In this document: one piece after another, positions 8,570 to 15,008 of the stretch
Layout of the letters: every line of letters starts with the position of its first letter
Numbering within the stretch: the first letter of the stretch is position 1
Assembly (NCBI RefSeq): GCF_041817755.1
Contig: NZ_JBGYBX010000062.1
Coordinates: 1 to 16,108, forward strand
Source: Glaesserella sp041817755
Lineage (GTDB): Bacteria; Pseudomonadota; Gammaproteobacteria; Enterobacterales; Pasteurellaceae
Direction of reading: 5' to 3'
Length of the DNA: 16,108 nucleotides
Notes under the pieces: model-generated
What the model was told of the DNA's origin: nothing
Databases searched by the model: none
The model's input: only the letters and a program-made list of their open reading frames with translations
Translations under genes and position numbers: made by a program

Positions 8570-8758
8570 TTATCGGCTTTCGTCTTTATCGTGATGGCAA
8601 TATCCTTTCAAAATATGTCCTAACCGTTTGGTATTATGCTGAAAATTACGGCATTTCGGGCAAATCCAAAGATGCAGCTGCAAACGCATCTGTTGCAACA
8701 AATTGAGTTGTTGATCACAAGACAATGAAATCAATTCCGTGGCCTGTTGACATTTCAT
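8570..8758 (-). CDS. zinc-binding (ZAS-type) anti-sigma factor
   Basis: A 62-aa soluble protein with no membrane segment. Its cysteine/histidine pattern is Cys3-x25-His29-x3-Cys33-x2-Cys36, the Cys-His-Cys-Cys arrangement and spacing of zinc anti-sigma proteins such as RsrA; extra residues are Cys14, Cys54 and His55-His56. In that family thiol oxidation releases zinc and frees the sigma factor. Its ATG overlaps the sigma factor stop (ATGA, 4 bases), so the two are translationally coupled, as expected for a sigma/anti-sigma pair. A redox-sensing role is inferred from the motif and from msrPQ across the intergenic region. Confidence 0.82.
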   Translation of the reverse strand: MKCQQATELISLSCDQQLNLLQQMRLQLHLWICPKCRNFQHNTKRLGHILKGYCHHDKDESR

Positions 8759-9318
8759 TTTGATTCCTCACTAAACCAGTTCAGAGACAAACACTCCTGT
8801 AGACGTAAACGCGCCCGGTGAAGCAACACATTTAAGTTAGTCAGTGAAATCTCGCATTCACAACAAATTTCGCTGCTACTCATCTCCAAATGCTCGCGCA
8901 TCATAAAAACCCGAGCCTGCTGGGCAGGTAATTTATTTAAACAAATATCCACAATTGCCCAAAATTCCTTTTGATAGGTTGCTTGATCAACACCTTGCCA
9001 TTCCGTCACATCCCGCTGTTCCAACCAATGCCCGTGTTGGTCAAAAAACGCCTCCTGCGACTCCTCTTCACATAATTCGCTGACCGGTACAAGTTTGTGT
9101 CGCTTTTTAATTAAATCGACGATTTTGTTCTTTAAAATGGCGAATATCCATGTTTTCAGTGCCGCTTCACGCCGAAATGACTCGGCGTACTTATAAGCGT
9201 TGGTTAATGCCTCTTGAACGACGTCCTCGGCTAAATCTTTATCGGCAAGTTGCAACATGGCAAATTTCACCATTTGGTGTCGAATGTCATCGATTTGTTC
9301 GGAAGTTAACGTATTCAT
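8755..9318 (-). CDS. ECF-family (sigma-70 group 4) RNA polymerase sigma factor
   Basis: A 187-aa alternative sigma factor. Region 2 (about residues 12-75) contains DLAEDVVQEAL and the KTWIFAILKNKIVDLIKK helix that melts and reads the -10 element. Region 4 (about 118-177) contains the LPAQQARVFMMRE helix and the helix-turn-helix ending in NLNVLLHRARLRLQECL for the -35 element. No region 1.1 or 3 is present, as typical of ECF factors. A GAGGA ribosome site precedes ATG. It is coupled to the anti-sigma gene and divergent from msrP. It looks like the RpoE2-type sigma of H. influenzae (HI1459, from memory), linked there to hypochlorite stress. Region 4 has an unusual Cys-Cys-Glu-Cys cluster at 152-155. 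Confidence 0.92.
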   Translation of the reverse strand: MNTLTSEQIDDIRHQMVKFAMLQLADKDLAEDVVQEALTNAYKYAESFRREAALKTWIFAILKNKIVDLIKKRHKLVPVSELCEEESQEAFFDQHGHWLEQRDVTEWQGVDQATYQKEFWAIVDICLNKLPAQQARVFMMREHLEMSSSEICCECEISLTNLNVLLHRARLRLQECLSLNWFSEESK

Positions 9319-9416
9319 CGTGTATCGTTCCTCAAAATAATATTAAATTCACTGTAAGTATTTTAGATCATTTTCGTCAAATATAGGCAAATTATGTTAT
9401 TTGGGAGAAATCATTG

Positions 9417-10370
9417 ATGAAAAAATTAACCGTTCAAGACATCACACCGGAAACCGTTTTTCACCAACGCCGTAAAATTATTGCCGCTTTCGGGTTAGGG
9501 CTTGCGGCTTCAGCGTTGCCGAAAAGCGTGTTTGCCGAAGAAAAACCGGTGCTCAACGCTCTAGACTTTACTCGAGATAAGGATAACGGGTTAATCCTAA
9601 CGCCCGAGAGCAAAGTCACCGGCTATAATAACTTTTACGAATTCGGTGTCGATAAAAGTGCGCCGGCACAGAATGCCCGACAATTTAACGTCGATCCGTG
9701 GACACTTGAAATTGACGGCGAAGTAGAAAATCCTTTCCGTTTAAATTATGCGCAATTATTCGATACTTTTCCGCTAGAAGAACGCATTTACCGTTTTCGT
9801 TGCGTCGAAGCTTGGGCGATGGTTATACCGTGGATCGGTTTTGAATTAGCCCGCCTCATTGAAAAAGCCAAGCCGACAAGCAAAGCCAACTATGTCGTAT
9901 TCCATACGCTTTATGATCCGGAACAAATGCCGGGGCAAAAAAACCGTTTATTGGGCGGCAGCATTGATTATCCGTATGTTGAAGCGTTGCGTTTGGATGA
10001 AGCGTTGCACCCGCTGACGTTGCTTTCCGTCGGTTTATACGGTAAAGCCCTACCGCCGCAAAACGGCGCGCCTATTCGCTTGGTCGTGCCGTGGAAATAC
10101 GGGTTTAAAAGCATCAAATCGATTGTCAAAATCACATTTTCGGAAACCCGTCCGCTGACCACGTGGGAAAAACTCGCCCCGCACGAGTACGGCTTTTATG
10201 CCAATGTCAATCCGAACGTGGATCATCCCCGTTGGTCACAAGCCTCCGAACGGGTTATCGGCAGCAGCGGACTACTGTCAACCAAACGTCAACCGACACT
10301 CATGTTCAACGGCTATGAAAACGACGTCGCACATTTATACCATGGATTAGATTTGAAGGTGAATTACTGA
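9417..10370 (+). CDS. msrP: protein-methionine-sulfoxide reductase, catalytic molybdopterin subunit MsrP
   Basis: Periplasmic molybdoenzyme that reduces methionine sulfoxide in envelope proteins. The 317-aa precursor starts with a Tat signal: twin arginines at 18-19 in HQRRKI, a hydrophobic core (AAFGLGLAASAL) and an Ala-x-Ala-like site near residue 40. The sulfite-oxidase fold contains RCVEAWAMVIPWIGF; its cysteine (residue 129) is the ligand of Mo in the YedY/MsrP family. I chose ATG at 9417 over the TTG just before it (9414); GGGAG lies 9 bases upstream. The stop overlaps msrQ by one base (TGATG). Divergence from the ECF sigma operon suggests control by that sigma. Confidence 0.96.
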   Translation: MKKLTVQDITPETVFHQRRKIIAAFGLGLAASALPKSVFAEEKPVLNALDFTRDKDNGLILTPESKVTGYNNFYEFGVDKSAPAQNARQFNVDPWTLEIDGEVENPFRLNYAQLFDTFPLEERIYRFRCVEAWAMVIPWIGFELARLIEKAKPTSKANYVVFHTLYDPEQMPGQKNRLLGGSIDYPYVEALRLDEALHPLTLLSVGLYGKALPPQNGAPIRLVVPWKYGFKSIKSIVKITFSETRPLTTWEKLAPHEYGFYANVNPNVDHPRWSQASERVIGSSGLLSTKRQPTLMFNGYENDVAHLYHGLDLKVNY

Positions 10371-10975
10371 TGTTAACGCTATTACGTATTTTCATTCATC
10401 TCGGCTGTGCCGTGCCTCTGATTTGGCTGGCACAAGTTCTGTTAAGCGGAAATGAAGCGACATTGGGTGCGGATCCCGTCAAAGAATTGATCCATTTTCT
10501 CGGCTATGGCGCCATTGTTATCTTTTGCAGCATGTTTCTGCTCGGCATCGTATTACAATGGCTCAAAAAAAATCAGTATCAAATTTTACGCCGTCCGCTG
10601 GGATTATGGACGTTTGTTTGGGTCACATTACATATCACCGCTTATTTAGTGCTGGAATTAGGGTTGGATCTTTCTCTCTTTTTTAGTGAACTGACTACGA
10701 GACCTTATTTAATATTAGGCGGTATCGCCTTTGTGATACTCACCTTAATGGCACTAACCTCATTGCCGGCGCTTAAACGTCGCTTGGGTAAACACTGGGG
10801 AACGCTTCATCAACTTGCCTATCCGGCATTAATCTTAGCCGTGGTGCACTATTATTGGTCGGTAAAAAGCCTCACGCTTGATCCGATCATCATCGGTCTT
10901 GCGGCAATTTTCATTGTCGGCATGAAATTTTTACCGCAATGCAAAAAAAATTTTTCGTTCTTAAGATTTCGTTAA
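10370..10975 (+). CDS. msrQ: heme-containing membrane subunit MsrQ of the methionine sulfoxide reductase system
   Basis: Inner-membrane b-type heme protein of the ferric reductase-like family that passes electrons from the quinone pool or cytoplasmic flavin to MsrP. The 201-aa product has about six hydrophobic helices. Candidate heme ligands are His88 (TLHITAY), His147 (GTLHQLAY) and His160 (VVHYYW); the 13-residue distance between the last two equals that of E. coli His151 and His164. It is coupled to msrP by TGATG. The last bases of the gene overlap a CTTAAG-type direct repeat that may control the next gene. Confidence 0.95.
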   Translation: MLTLLRIFIHLGCAVPLIWLAQVLLSGNEATLGADPVKELIHFLGYGAIVIFCSMFLLGIVLQWLKKNQYQILRRPLGLWTFVWVTLHITAYLVLELGLDLSLFFSELTTRPYLILGGIAFVILTLMALTSLPALKRRLGKHWGTLHQLAYPALILAVVHYYWSVKSLTLDPIIIGLAAIFIVGMKFLPQCKKNFSFLRFR

Positions 10976-10992
10976 GATTTGCTTGGTTTAAT
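10960..10992 (+). promoter_or_regulatory. candidate QseB/PmrA-type box and promoter upstream of BOF gene
   Basis: CTTAAG (10960-10965), five bases, then GTTAAG (10971-10976) make an 11-bp direct repeat like the boxes of PmrA/BasR and QseB response regulators (CTTAA-N6-CTTAA). Ten bases later TTTAAT (10987-10992) could be a -10 element, so the box would cover the -35 region as in activated promoters. It overlaps the msrQ stop codon and ends 91 bases before the BOF start. The pattern is seen; regulator and activity are inferred. Confidence 0.5.
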
Positions 10993-11067
10993 GCACGCAT
11001 CAAAAGGCAACGTCCTTGCGATACACACTCAGTTCATTTAAAAAAATTTAAACAAGGAAAACAATCT

Positions 11068-11469
11068 ATGAAAAAAGCAATTATCTTAACAACATTATTA
11101 GCCGTATCTACCGTCACCATGGCAAAAGGTGACGGCGACGATCGCCATCGCGGCGGATTTCACGACGGCAAAGCGCCGATGAATCAACCACAGGGTTTCT
11201 TTGATGAAAGCACCGCCGTCAAAACCGTTGCAGATGCACTCAAAGCGGCAGACGACACCCCGGCGCTATTGGAAGGACAAATCGTCAAACAAATCGATAA
11301 AGACGAATTTATCTTTAAAGACGCCACCGGTGAAATGGAAATCGACGTCAGCAAACGTGCATGGAACGGTTTGAACGTTACTCCGCAGGACACTATTCAA
11401 ATTCATGGTAAAGTCGATAATGATTGGAACAAAGTTCAAGTCGATGTAAAACAAATCACGAAGAAATAA
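11068..11469 (+). CDS. secreted BOF (YgiW/YdeI-type OB-fold) stress protein
   Basis: A 133-aa periplasmic protein. Residues 1-19 are a signal peptide with a likely cut after TMA. Residues 21-34 are a Gly/Asp/His/Arg-rich linker. The BOF domain (about 49-132) shows the family pattern TVADALKAADDTPALLEGQI, then KDEFIFKDATGEMEIDV and VDNDWNKVQVDVKQI. AAGGA precedes ATG; an open frame from 10939 is an overlap artefact. BOF proteins such as YgiW are linked to peroxide, metal and antimicrobial peptide stress, and in A. actinomycetemcomitans ygiW leads the qseBC operon (from memory). No two-component genes follow here. The exact ligand is unknown for the family. Confidence 0.9.
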   Translation: MKKAIILTTLLAVSTVTMAKGDGDDRHRGGFHDGKAPMNQPQGFFDESTAVKTVADALKAADDTPALLEGQIVKQIDKDEFIFKDATGEMEIDVSKRAWNGLNVTPQDTIQIHGKVDNDWNKVQVDVKQITKK

Positions 11470-11480
11470 TTTATCCTCGC

Positions 11481-11528
11481 AAGCGGTCTGTTTTTGCAAA
11501 TAATTTGCAGAAATAGACCGCTTTTTTT
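11481..11528 (+). terminator. terminator of BOF gene built from inverted uptake signals
   Basis: AAGCGGTCT (11481-11489) pairs with AGACCGCTT (11515-11523), followed by T7 (11522-11528). The stem is made of two converging near-matches to the uptake signal, a known terminator style in Pasteurellaceae. Confidence 0.85.
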
Positions 11529-11606
11529 ATTTCTGATTCTTGAGAACCTTTTTATTTTTTAGAAATCATATCACTGCTTATTTGATTCTATTAGGATAAA
11601 CTAACT

Positions 11607-13238
11607 ATACGCCCTTATTTTTCTCAATGGAAACTCTCTTCCATTACATTAAATTTTATCGTAGCTCTATATTTTACTGTTGCACTTAATCTTGGTTTTT
11701 ATGAACAAGTATTGGTCGCACAACCATTAAATTGGCAAACTGAAAGCTATTTTCTACTCACAATTCCTTTTGTGTATTTCTTTGCTTTAAATATTATCCT
11801 TAATATTTTAGCCATTCCTATCTTACATAAAATCATTATTCCAACACTTATCTTAATTAGTGCTGCGATTAGCTATAACTCACTCTTTTTTAATATCTAC
11901 TTTGATGTAGATATGTTAAATAATGTGTTACAAACGAATTTTGCAGAAAGTTCTCGTACTTTAACAACCTCTTTCTTATTATGGCTGTTCTTCTTAGGTA
12001 TTATTCCAACGATATTTTATTTATTAGTAAAAATTGAATATAAACCTTGGTGGAAAGAATTATTAAGCCGATTAGCAAGTGTTATGATTTCTATTGTTGT
12101 TATTCTTGGGGTTGCCAAATTTTATTATCAAGATTATGCGGCATTTTTTAGAAATAATAAGAACTTACCACATTTAATTACACCTTCAAATTTTGTGGCA
12201 TCAGGTATTAAAAAAATACGCCATTATTATCGTGATAATCTGCCTTACCAACAAATTGGGTTAGATGCGAAACAAGATAAACCCGATGACTATCGCCACG
12301 TTACAATTTTAGTGGTTGGAGAAACTACCCGTGCGCAGAACTGGGGACTCAACAGCTACGCCCGTCAAACGACACCGAAATTGGCGGCTCGAGGTAATGA
12401 AATCATTAATTTCACTGACGTGAACAGCTGCGGCACGGCGACCGCCATTTCCGTTCCCTGCATGTTTTCAGCACTGACTCAAGCGGAATTTAATGGCGAC
12501 AAAGCTCTTAAACAAGATAATTTATTAGATATTTTACAACGTACCGGCATCGATATTTTATGGCTCAATAATAACAGCGATTGTAAAGGCGTGTGCGAAC
12601 GCGTACCGACAAAAAATATTATTGAATTAAACTTGCCAGAATATTGTCGTGACGGTGAATGTTTAGATAATATTTTATTACCTGAAATTGACAAAGCATT
12701 AAATGAATCCAACAACAAAGATATTGTTATTGTTGTGCATACGATGGGAAGTCACGGACCAACTTATTATGAACGTTATACGGACAAAGAAAAGATATTT
12801 ACCCCAACGTGCGATACAAATGAAATTGCCCGTTGTACCAATGAGGAATTAATTAATACTTACGATAATGGTATCATTTATTTAGACCAATTCCTGGATA
12901 ATATTATTTCAAAACTTGAAAAACACGAGAAATGGGAAAGTGCTTTATTTTATGTTTCCGATCACGGTGAATCACTCGGCGAAAATGGTTTATATTTACA
13001 CGGCGCACCTTATTCTATTGCACCTGAATATCAAACCAAAGTCCCGATGATTATGTGGTTTTCAAAAGAATGGATTAAAAACGAACCTTTTGATTTAAAT
13101 TGCGTTAGAGAAAATGCAAAAACAAAAACCTATTCTCACGACAATTATTTTCATTCTGTGATAGGAATGATGGATATGGATTTATCGCTTTCCACGTATC
13201 GGAAGGAGCTAGATATTTTGAATCAATGCCGTCTGTAA
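11607..13238 (+). CDS. eptA: phosphoethanolamine-lipid A transferase, EptA family; start codon appears to be ATA
   Basis: Inner-membrane enzyme that moves phosphoethanolamine onto lipid A, lowering binding of cationic peptides. The frame is open from 11595. Read from ATA at 11607 (AGGA ten bases upstream) it gives 543 residues, normal for EptA, with five membrane helices and a KLSSITLNFIVALYFTVALN first helix. The first standard start, TTG at 11712, would give 508 residues, remove helix 1 and reverse the topology. Numbered from the TTG, the periplasmic domain has Glu204 (GETTRAQNWGL), nucleophile Thr244 (CGTATA), Asp418-His419 (SDHGESLG) and many paired cysteines, so the active site is intact. 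GC is mosaic: 51% at 12301-12480 against 23-32% in sampled flanks. Whether ATA is used, or is a start-loss mutation, is unclear. Confidence 0.88.
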   Translation: MRPYFSQWKLSSITLNFIVALYFTVALNLGFYEQVLVAQPLNWQTESYFLLTIPFVYFFALNIILNILAIPILHKIIIPTLILISAAISYNSLFFNIYFDVDMLNNVLQTNFAESSRTLTTSFLLWLFFLGIIPTIFYLLVKIEYKPWWKELLSRLASVMISIVVILGVAKFYYQDYAAFFRNNKNLPHLITPSNFVASGIKKIRHYYRDNLPYQQIGLDAKQDKPDDYRHVTILVVGETTRAQNWGLNSYARQTTPKLAARGNEIINFTDVNSCGTATAISVPCMFSALTQAEFNGDKALKQDNLLDILQRTGIDILWLNNNSDCKGVCERVPTKNIIELNLPEYCRDGECLDNILLPEIDKALNESNNKDIVIVVHTMGSHGPTYYERYTDKEKIFTPTCDTNEIARCTNEELINTYDNGIIYLDQFLDNIISKLEKHEKWESALFYVSDHGESLGENGLYLHGAPYSIAPEYQTKVPMIMWFSKEWIKNEPFDLNCVRENAKTKTYSHDNYFHSVIGMMDMDLSLSTYRKELDILNQCRL

Positions 13239-13242
13239 CATC

Positions 13243-13293
13243 ACAAGCGGTCAGTTATTGCAAAAAATTTACGGAAACTGACCGCTTGTTATT
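13243..13293 (+). terminator. inverted pair of uptake signals after eptA, likely terminator
   Basis: ACAAGCGGTCAGTT (13243-13256) and AACTGACCGCTTGT (13276-13289) form a perfect 14-bp stem with a 19-nt loop. Both arms contain the exact 9-base uptake core. The plus-strand tail TATTT is short, so termination after eptA may be partial. It lies between convergent eptA and asnA. Confidence 0.7.
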
Positions 13294-13303
13294 TCATCTT
13301 ATC

Positions 13304-13326
13304 AAAAGGGCGAATCACATTCGCCC
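13304..13326 (-). terminator. asnA terminator
   Basis: GGGCGAA (13308-13314) and TTCGCCC (13320-13326) form a 7-bp stem with loop TCACA, starting ten bases after the asnA stop. On the minus strand it is followed by TTTTGAT. The opposite side has CTCACTTTT, so it might also act weakly on eptA readthrough. Confidence 0.65.
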
Positions 13327-13336
13327 TCACTTTTGC

Positions 13337-14329
13337 TTATAAAATATTCTCAAATTTCTCCAACATCTCTTTCGGCCAGACGCTTGATTGTACTTCACCG
13401 ATGTGTTTTTTACGCAATAAGAACATTGCCATACGCGATTGACCGATACCGCCACCGATGGAAAGCGGTAAACGTCCCGCCAATAAATCTTTGTGCCAAT
13501 CCATTTCCAAACGGTCTTCATCACCGGTTAATGCCACTTGTAAGCGTAGTGCCGTTTCATCTACACGGATACCCATTGAAGAAAGTTCAAACGCCGTGCC
13601 GAGTTGTTCGTTCCAGACTAAGATGTCGCCGTTTAAACCTTTGTATTCGCCTTCGGAAACCGTTGTCCAGTCATCGTAGTCCGGCGCACGTCCGTCGTGA
13701 GCTTTACCGTCGGATAATTTGCCGCCGATACCGATTAAGAATACCGCCCCGTATTCTTTACAGATCGCATTTTCACGTTCTTTGCTGGTGAGCGTCGGAT
13801 AGCGTTTCACCAACTCTTCACTATGAACGAAGGTAATCTCTTTCGGTAAAATGGACGGAATATCAAAACGGGCCTCTACCGCTAATTCGGTTAAACGAAT
13901 CGCACGATAGATTGAGCGAACGGTTTGTTTTAAGTAGTCAAAGTTACGTTTACCTGCCGGGATCACTTTCTCCCAGTCCCATTGATCGACATAAACCGAG
14001 TGAGTCGGATCGAGCGAATCTTCGTCCGGGCGTAACGCTTTCATATGCACAAACAACCCTTCGCCTTCTTGGAAACCAAAGCGTGCCAAGGTATGACGTT
14101 TCCATTTTGCCAATGAGTGAACCACTTCATATACTGCATTCGGAATACATTTCACATTGACTTGCACCGCTTTTTCAATACCCGATAAGTTATCCTGCAT
14201 CCCGTTACCCACTTCACTGAGGATTGGACCTTGTACTTCAATAATATCTAATTGTTCAATTAAGTTTTGCGTGAAGGTGTTCTTCACAAAGCTGATTTCT
14301 TGTTGTTGTAAAATAAATGATTTTTTCAT
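13337..14329 (-). CDS. asnA: aspartate-ammonia ligase (asparagine synthetase A)
   Basis: Cytoplasmic ATP-dependent enzyme making asparagine from aspartate and ammonia; structurally a class II aminoacyl-tRNA synthetase relative. The 330-aa length equals E. coli AsnA. Visible family segments are QGPILSEVGNGMQDNLSG (33-50), HSLAKWKRHTLARF (71-84), DPTHSVYVDQWDWE (107-120) and the motif 3-like GGGIGQSRMAMFLL (292-305). AAGGA precedes ATG. It is divergent from asnC, its likely activator, as in E. coli; the leader between promoter region and ATG holds an 18-bp palindrome. Confidence 0.98.
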   Translation of the reverse strand: MKKSFILQQQEISFVKNTFTQNLIEQLDIIEVQGPILSEVGNGMQDNLSGIEKAVQVNVKCIPNAVYEVVHSLAKWKRHTLARFGFQEGEGLFVHMKALRPDEDSLDPTHSVYVDQWDWEKVIPAGKRNFDYLKQTVRSIYRAIRLTELAVEARFDIPSILPKEITFVHSEELVKRYPTLTSKERENAICKEYGAVFLIGIGGKLSDGKAHDGRAPDYDDWTTVSEGEYKGLNGDILVWNEQLGTAFELSSMGIRVDETALRLQVALTGDEDRLEMDWHKDLLAGRLPLSIGGGIGQSRMAMFLLRKKHIGEVQSSVWPKEMLEKFENIL

Positions 14330-14347
14330 AATTGGGTTCCTTTAATA

Positions 14348-14365
14348 CATCTTCTTAAGAAGATG
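14348..14365. repeat. 18-bp perfect palindrome in asnA leader
   Basis: CATCTTCTTAAGAAGATG is its own reverse complement. It ends 18 bases upstream of the asnA ATG, so it would be in the asnA leader RNA or act as a regulator site. AsnC is the obvious candidate regulator, but the sequence does not prove binding. Confidence 0.7.
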
Positions 14366-14376
14366 CGAATAATTTA

Positions 14377-14452
14377 AATGAATTCTTAAAAAATGCAATT
14401 CATTAAATAAAAAAGTCAACATAACTTAAAATGAATTAGAATTTATCTAATT
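14377..14452. promoter_or_regulatory. asnA-asnC control region with AT-rich inverted repeats
   Basis: Between the divergent genes lie two imperfect AT-rich dyads: AATGAATT (14377-14384) with AATTCATT (14397-14404), and AATTAGA (14434-14440) with TCTAATT (14446-14452). Such AT-rich dyads suit Lrp/AsnC-family binding. The use of these sites by AsnC is inferred from the conserved divergent layout. Confidence 0.4.
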
Positions 14453-14457
14453 TTATG

Positions 14458-14466
14458 TGTTATATT
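14458..14466 (+). promoter_or_regulatory. asnC promoter -10 region
   Basis: TGTTATATT is an extended -10 (TGn plus TATATT, 5 of 6 matches), 39 bases before the asnC ATG. No convincing -35 is present; TTAGAA at 14436-14441 is 19 bp away and overlaps a dyad. Confidence 0.45.
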
Positions 14467-14505
14467 TTAGAAAAAAACTAACCATGAACAAAAAAGGAGC
14501 AACAT

Positions 14506-14997
14506 ATGCACACCAATTATCAAAGCGTGTCACAGATCGACCAGCTTGATCAGCAAATTTTACGTGTATTAACCCAAGATGCGCGCGTGCCTTATGCGGA
14601 AATGGCGAAAAATTTCGGGGTCAGTCCGGGCACCATTCATGTCCGTGTTGAAAAAATGCGACAAGCCGGCATCATCGAAGGCACTAAAATCCGCATCAAT
14701 CCGCGCAAACTCGGCTATGATGTCTGCTGCTTTATCGGTATTATTTTAAAAAGTGCGAAAGATTACGAAAAAGTCATTGCAAAATTACAGGAATTCGATG
14801 AAGTGGTTGAAGCCTACTACACCACAGGGGATTACTCTATTTTTATTAAAGTGATGACCCATACCATTCAAGAATTGCACTATGTTTTAGCCACTAAAAT
14901 TCAGGGTATTGATGAAATTCAATCAACAGATACCTTAATTTCAATGCAAAATCCAATTCTGCGAGAAATTAAACCTCAAGCAAACGTTTCCTATTGA
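14506..14997 (+). CDS. asnC: transcriptional regulator AsnC (Lrp/AsnC family)
   Basis: Asparagine-responsive DNA-binding regulator; in E. coli it activates asnA and represses itself. The 163-aa protein has an N-terminal winged helix-turn-helix (about 12-62; the helix pair lies near YAEMAKNFGVSPGTIHVRVEK, 30-50) and a C-terminal RAM ligand-binding domain (about 70-150) with VEAYYTTGDYSIFIKV. It is about ten residues longer than E. coli AsnC. AAAAGGAG sits ideally before ATG. It is divergent from asnA, and no terminator separates it from udp 111 bases downstream. Confidence 0.96.
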   Translation: MHTNYQSVSQIDQLDQQILRVLTQDARVPYAEMAKNFGVSPGTIHVRVEKMRQAGIIEGTKIRINPRKLGYDVCCFIGIILKSAKDYEKVIAKLQEFDEVVEAYYTTGDYSIFIKVMTHTIQELHYVLATKIQGIDEIQSTDTLISMQNPILREIKPQANVSY

Positions 14998-15008
14998 TCT
15001 TGTTCACA
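14993..15008 (+). promoter_or_regulatory. candidate CRP site upstream of udp
   Basis: ATTGA-TCTTGT-TCACA matches TGTGA-N6-TCACA at 8 of 10 specified bases, with the right half perfect. It overlaps the asnC stop and lies about 100 bases before the udp start. E. coli udp is under CRP/CytR control, which makes the site plausible but unproven. Confidence 0.35.

Noticed and set aside
11524..11606. Phase-variation repeat tract controlling eptA
   Set aside because: Only short T runs (up to 6) are present; no tetranucleotide repeat or long homopolymer suitable for slippage.
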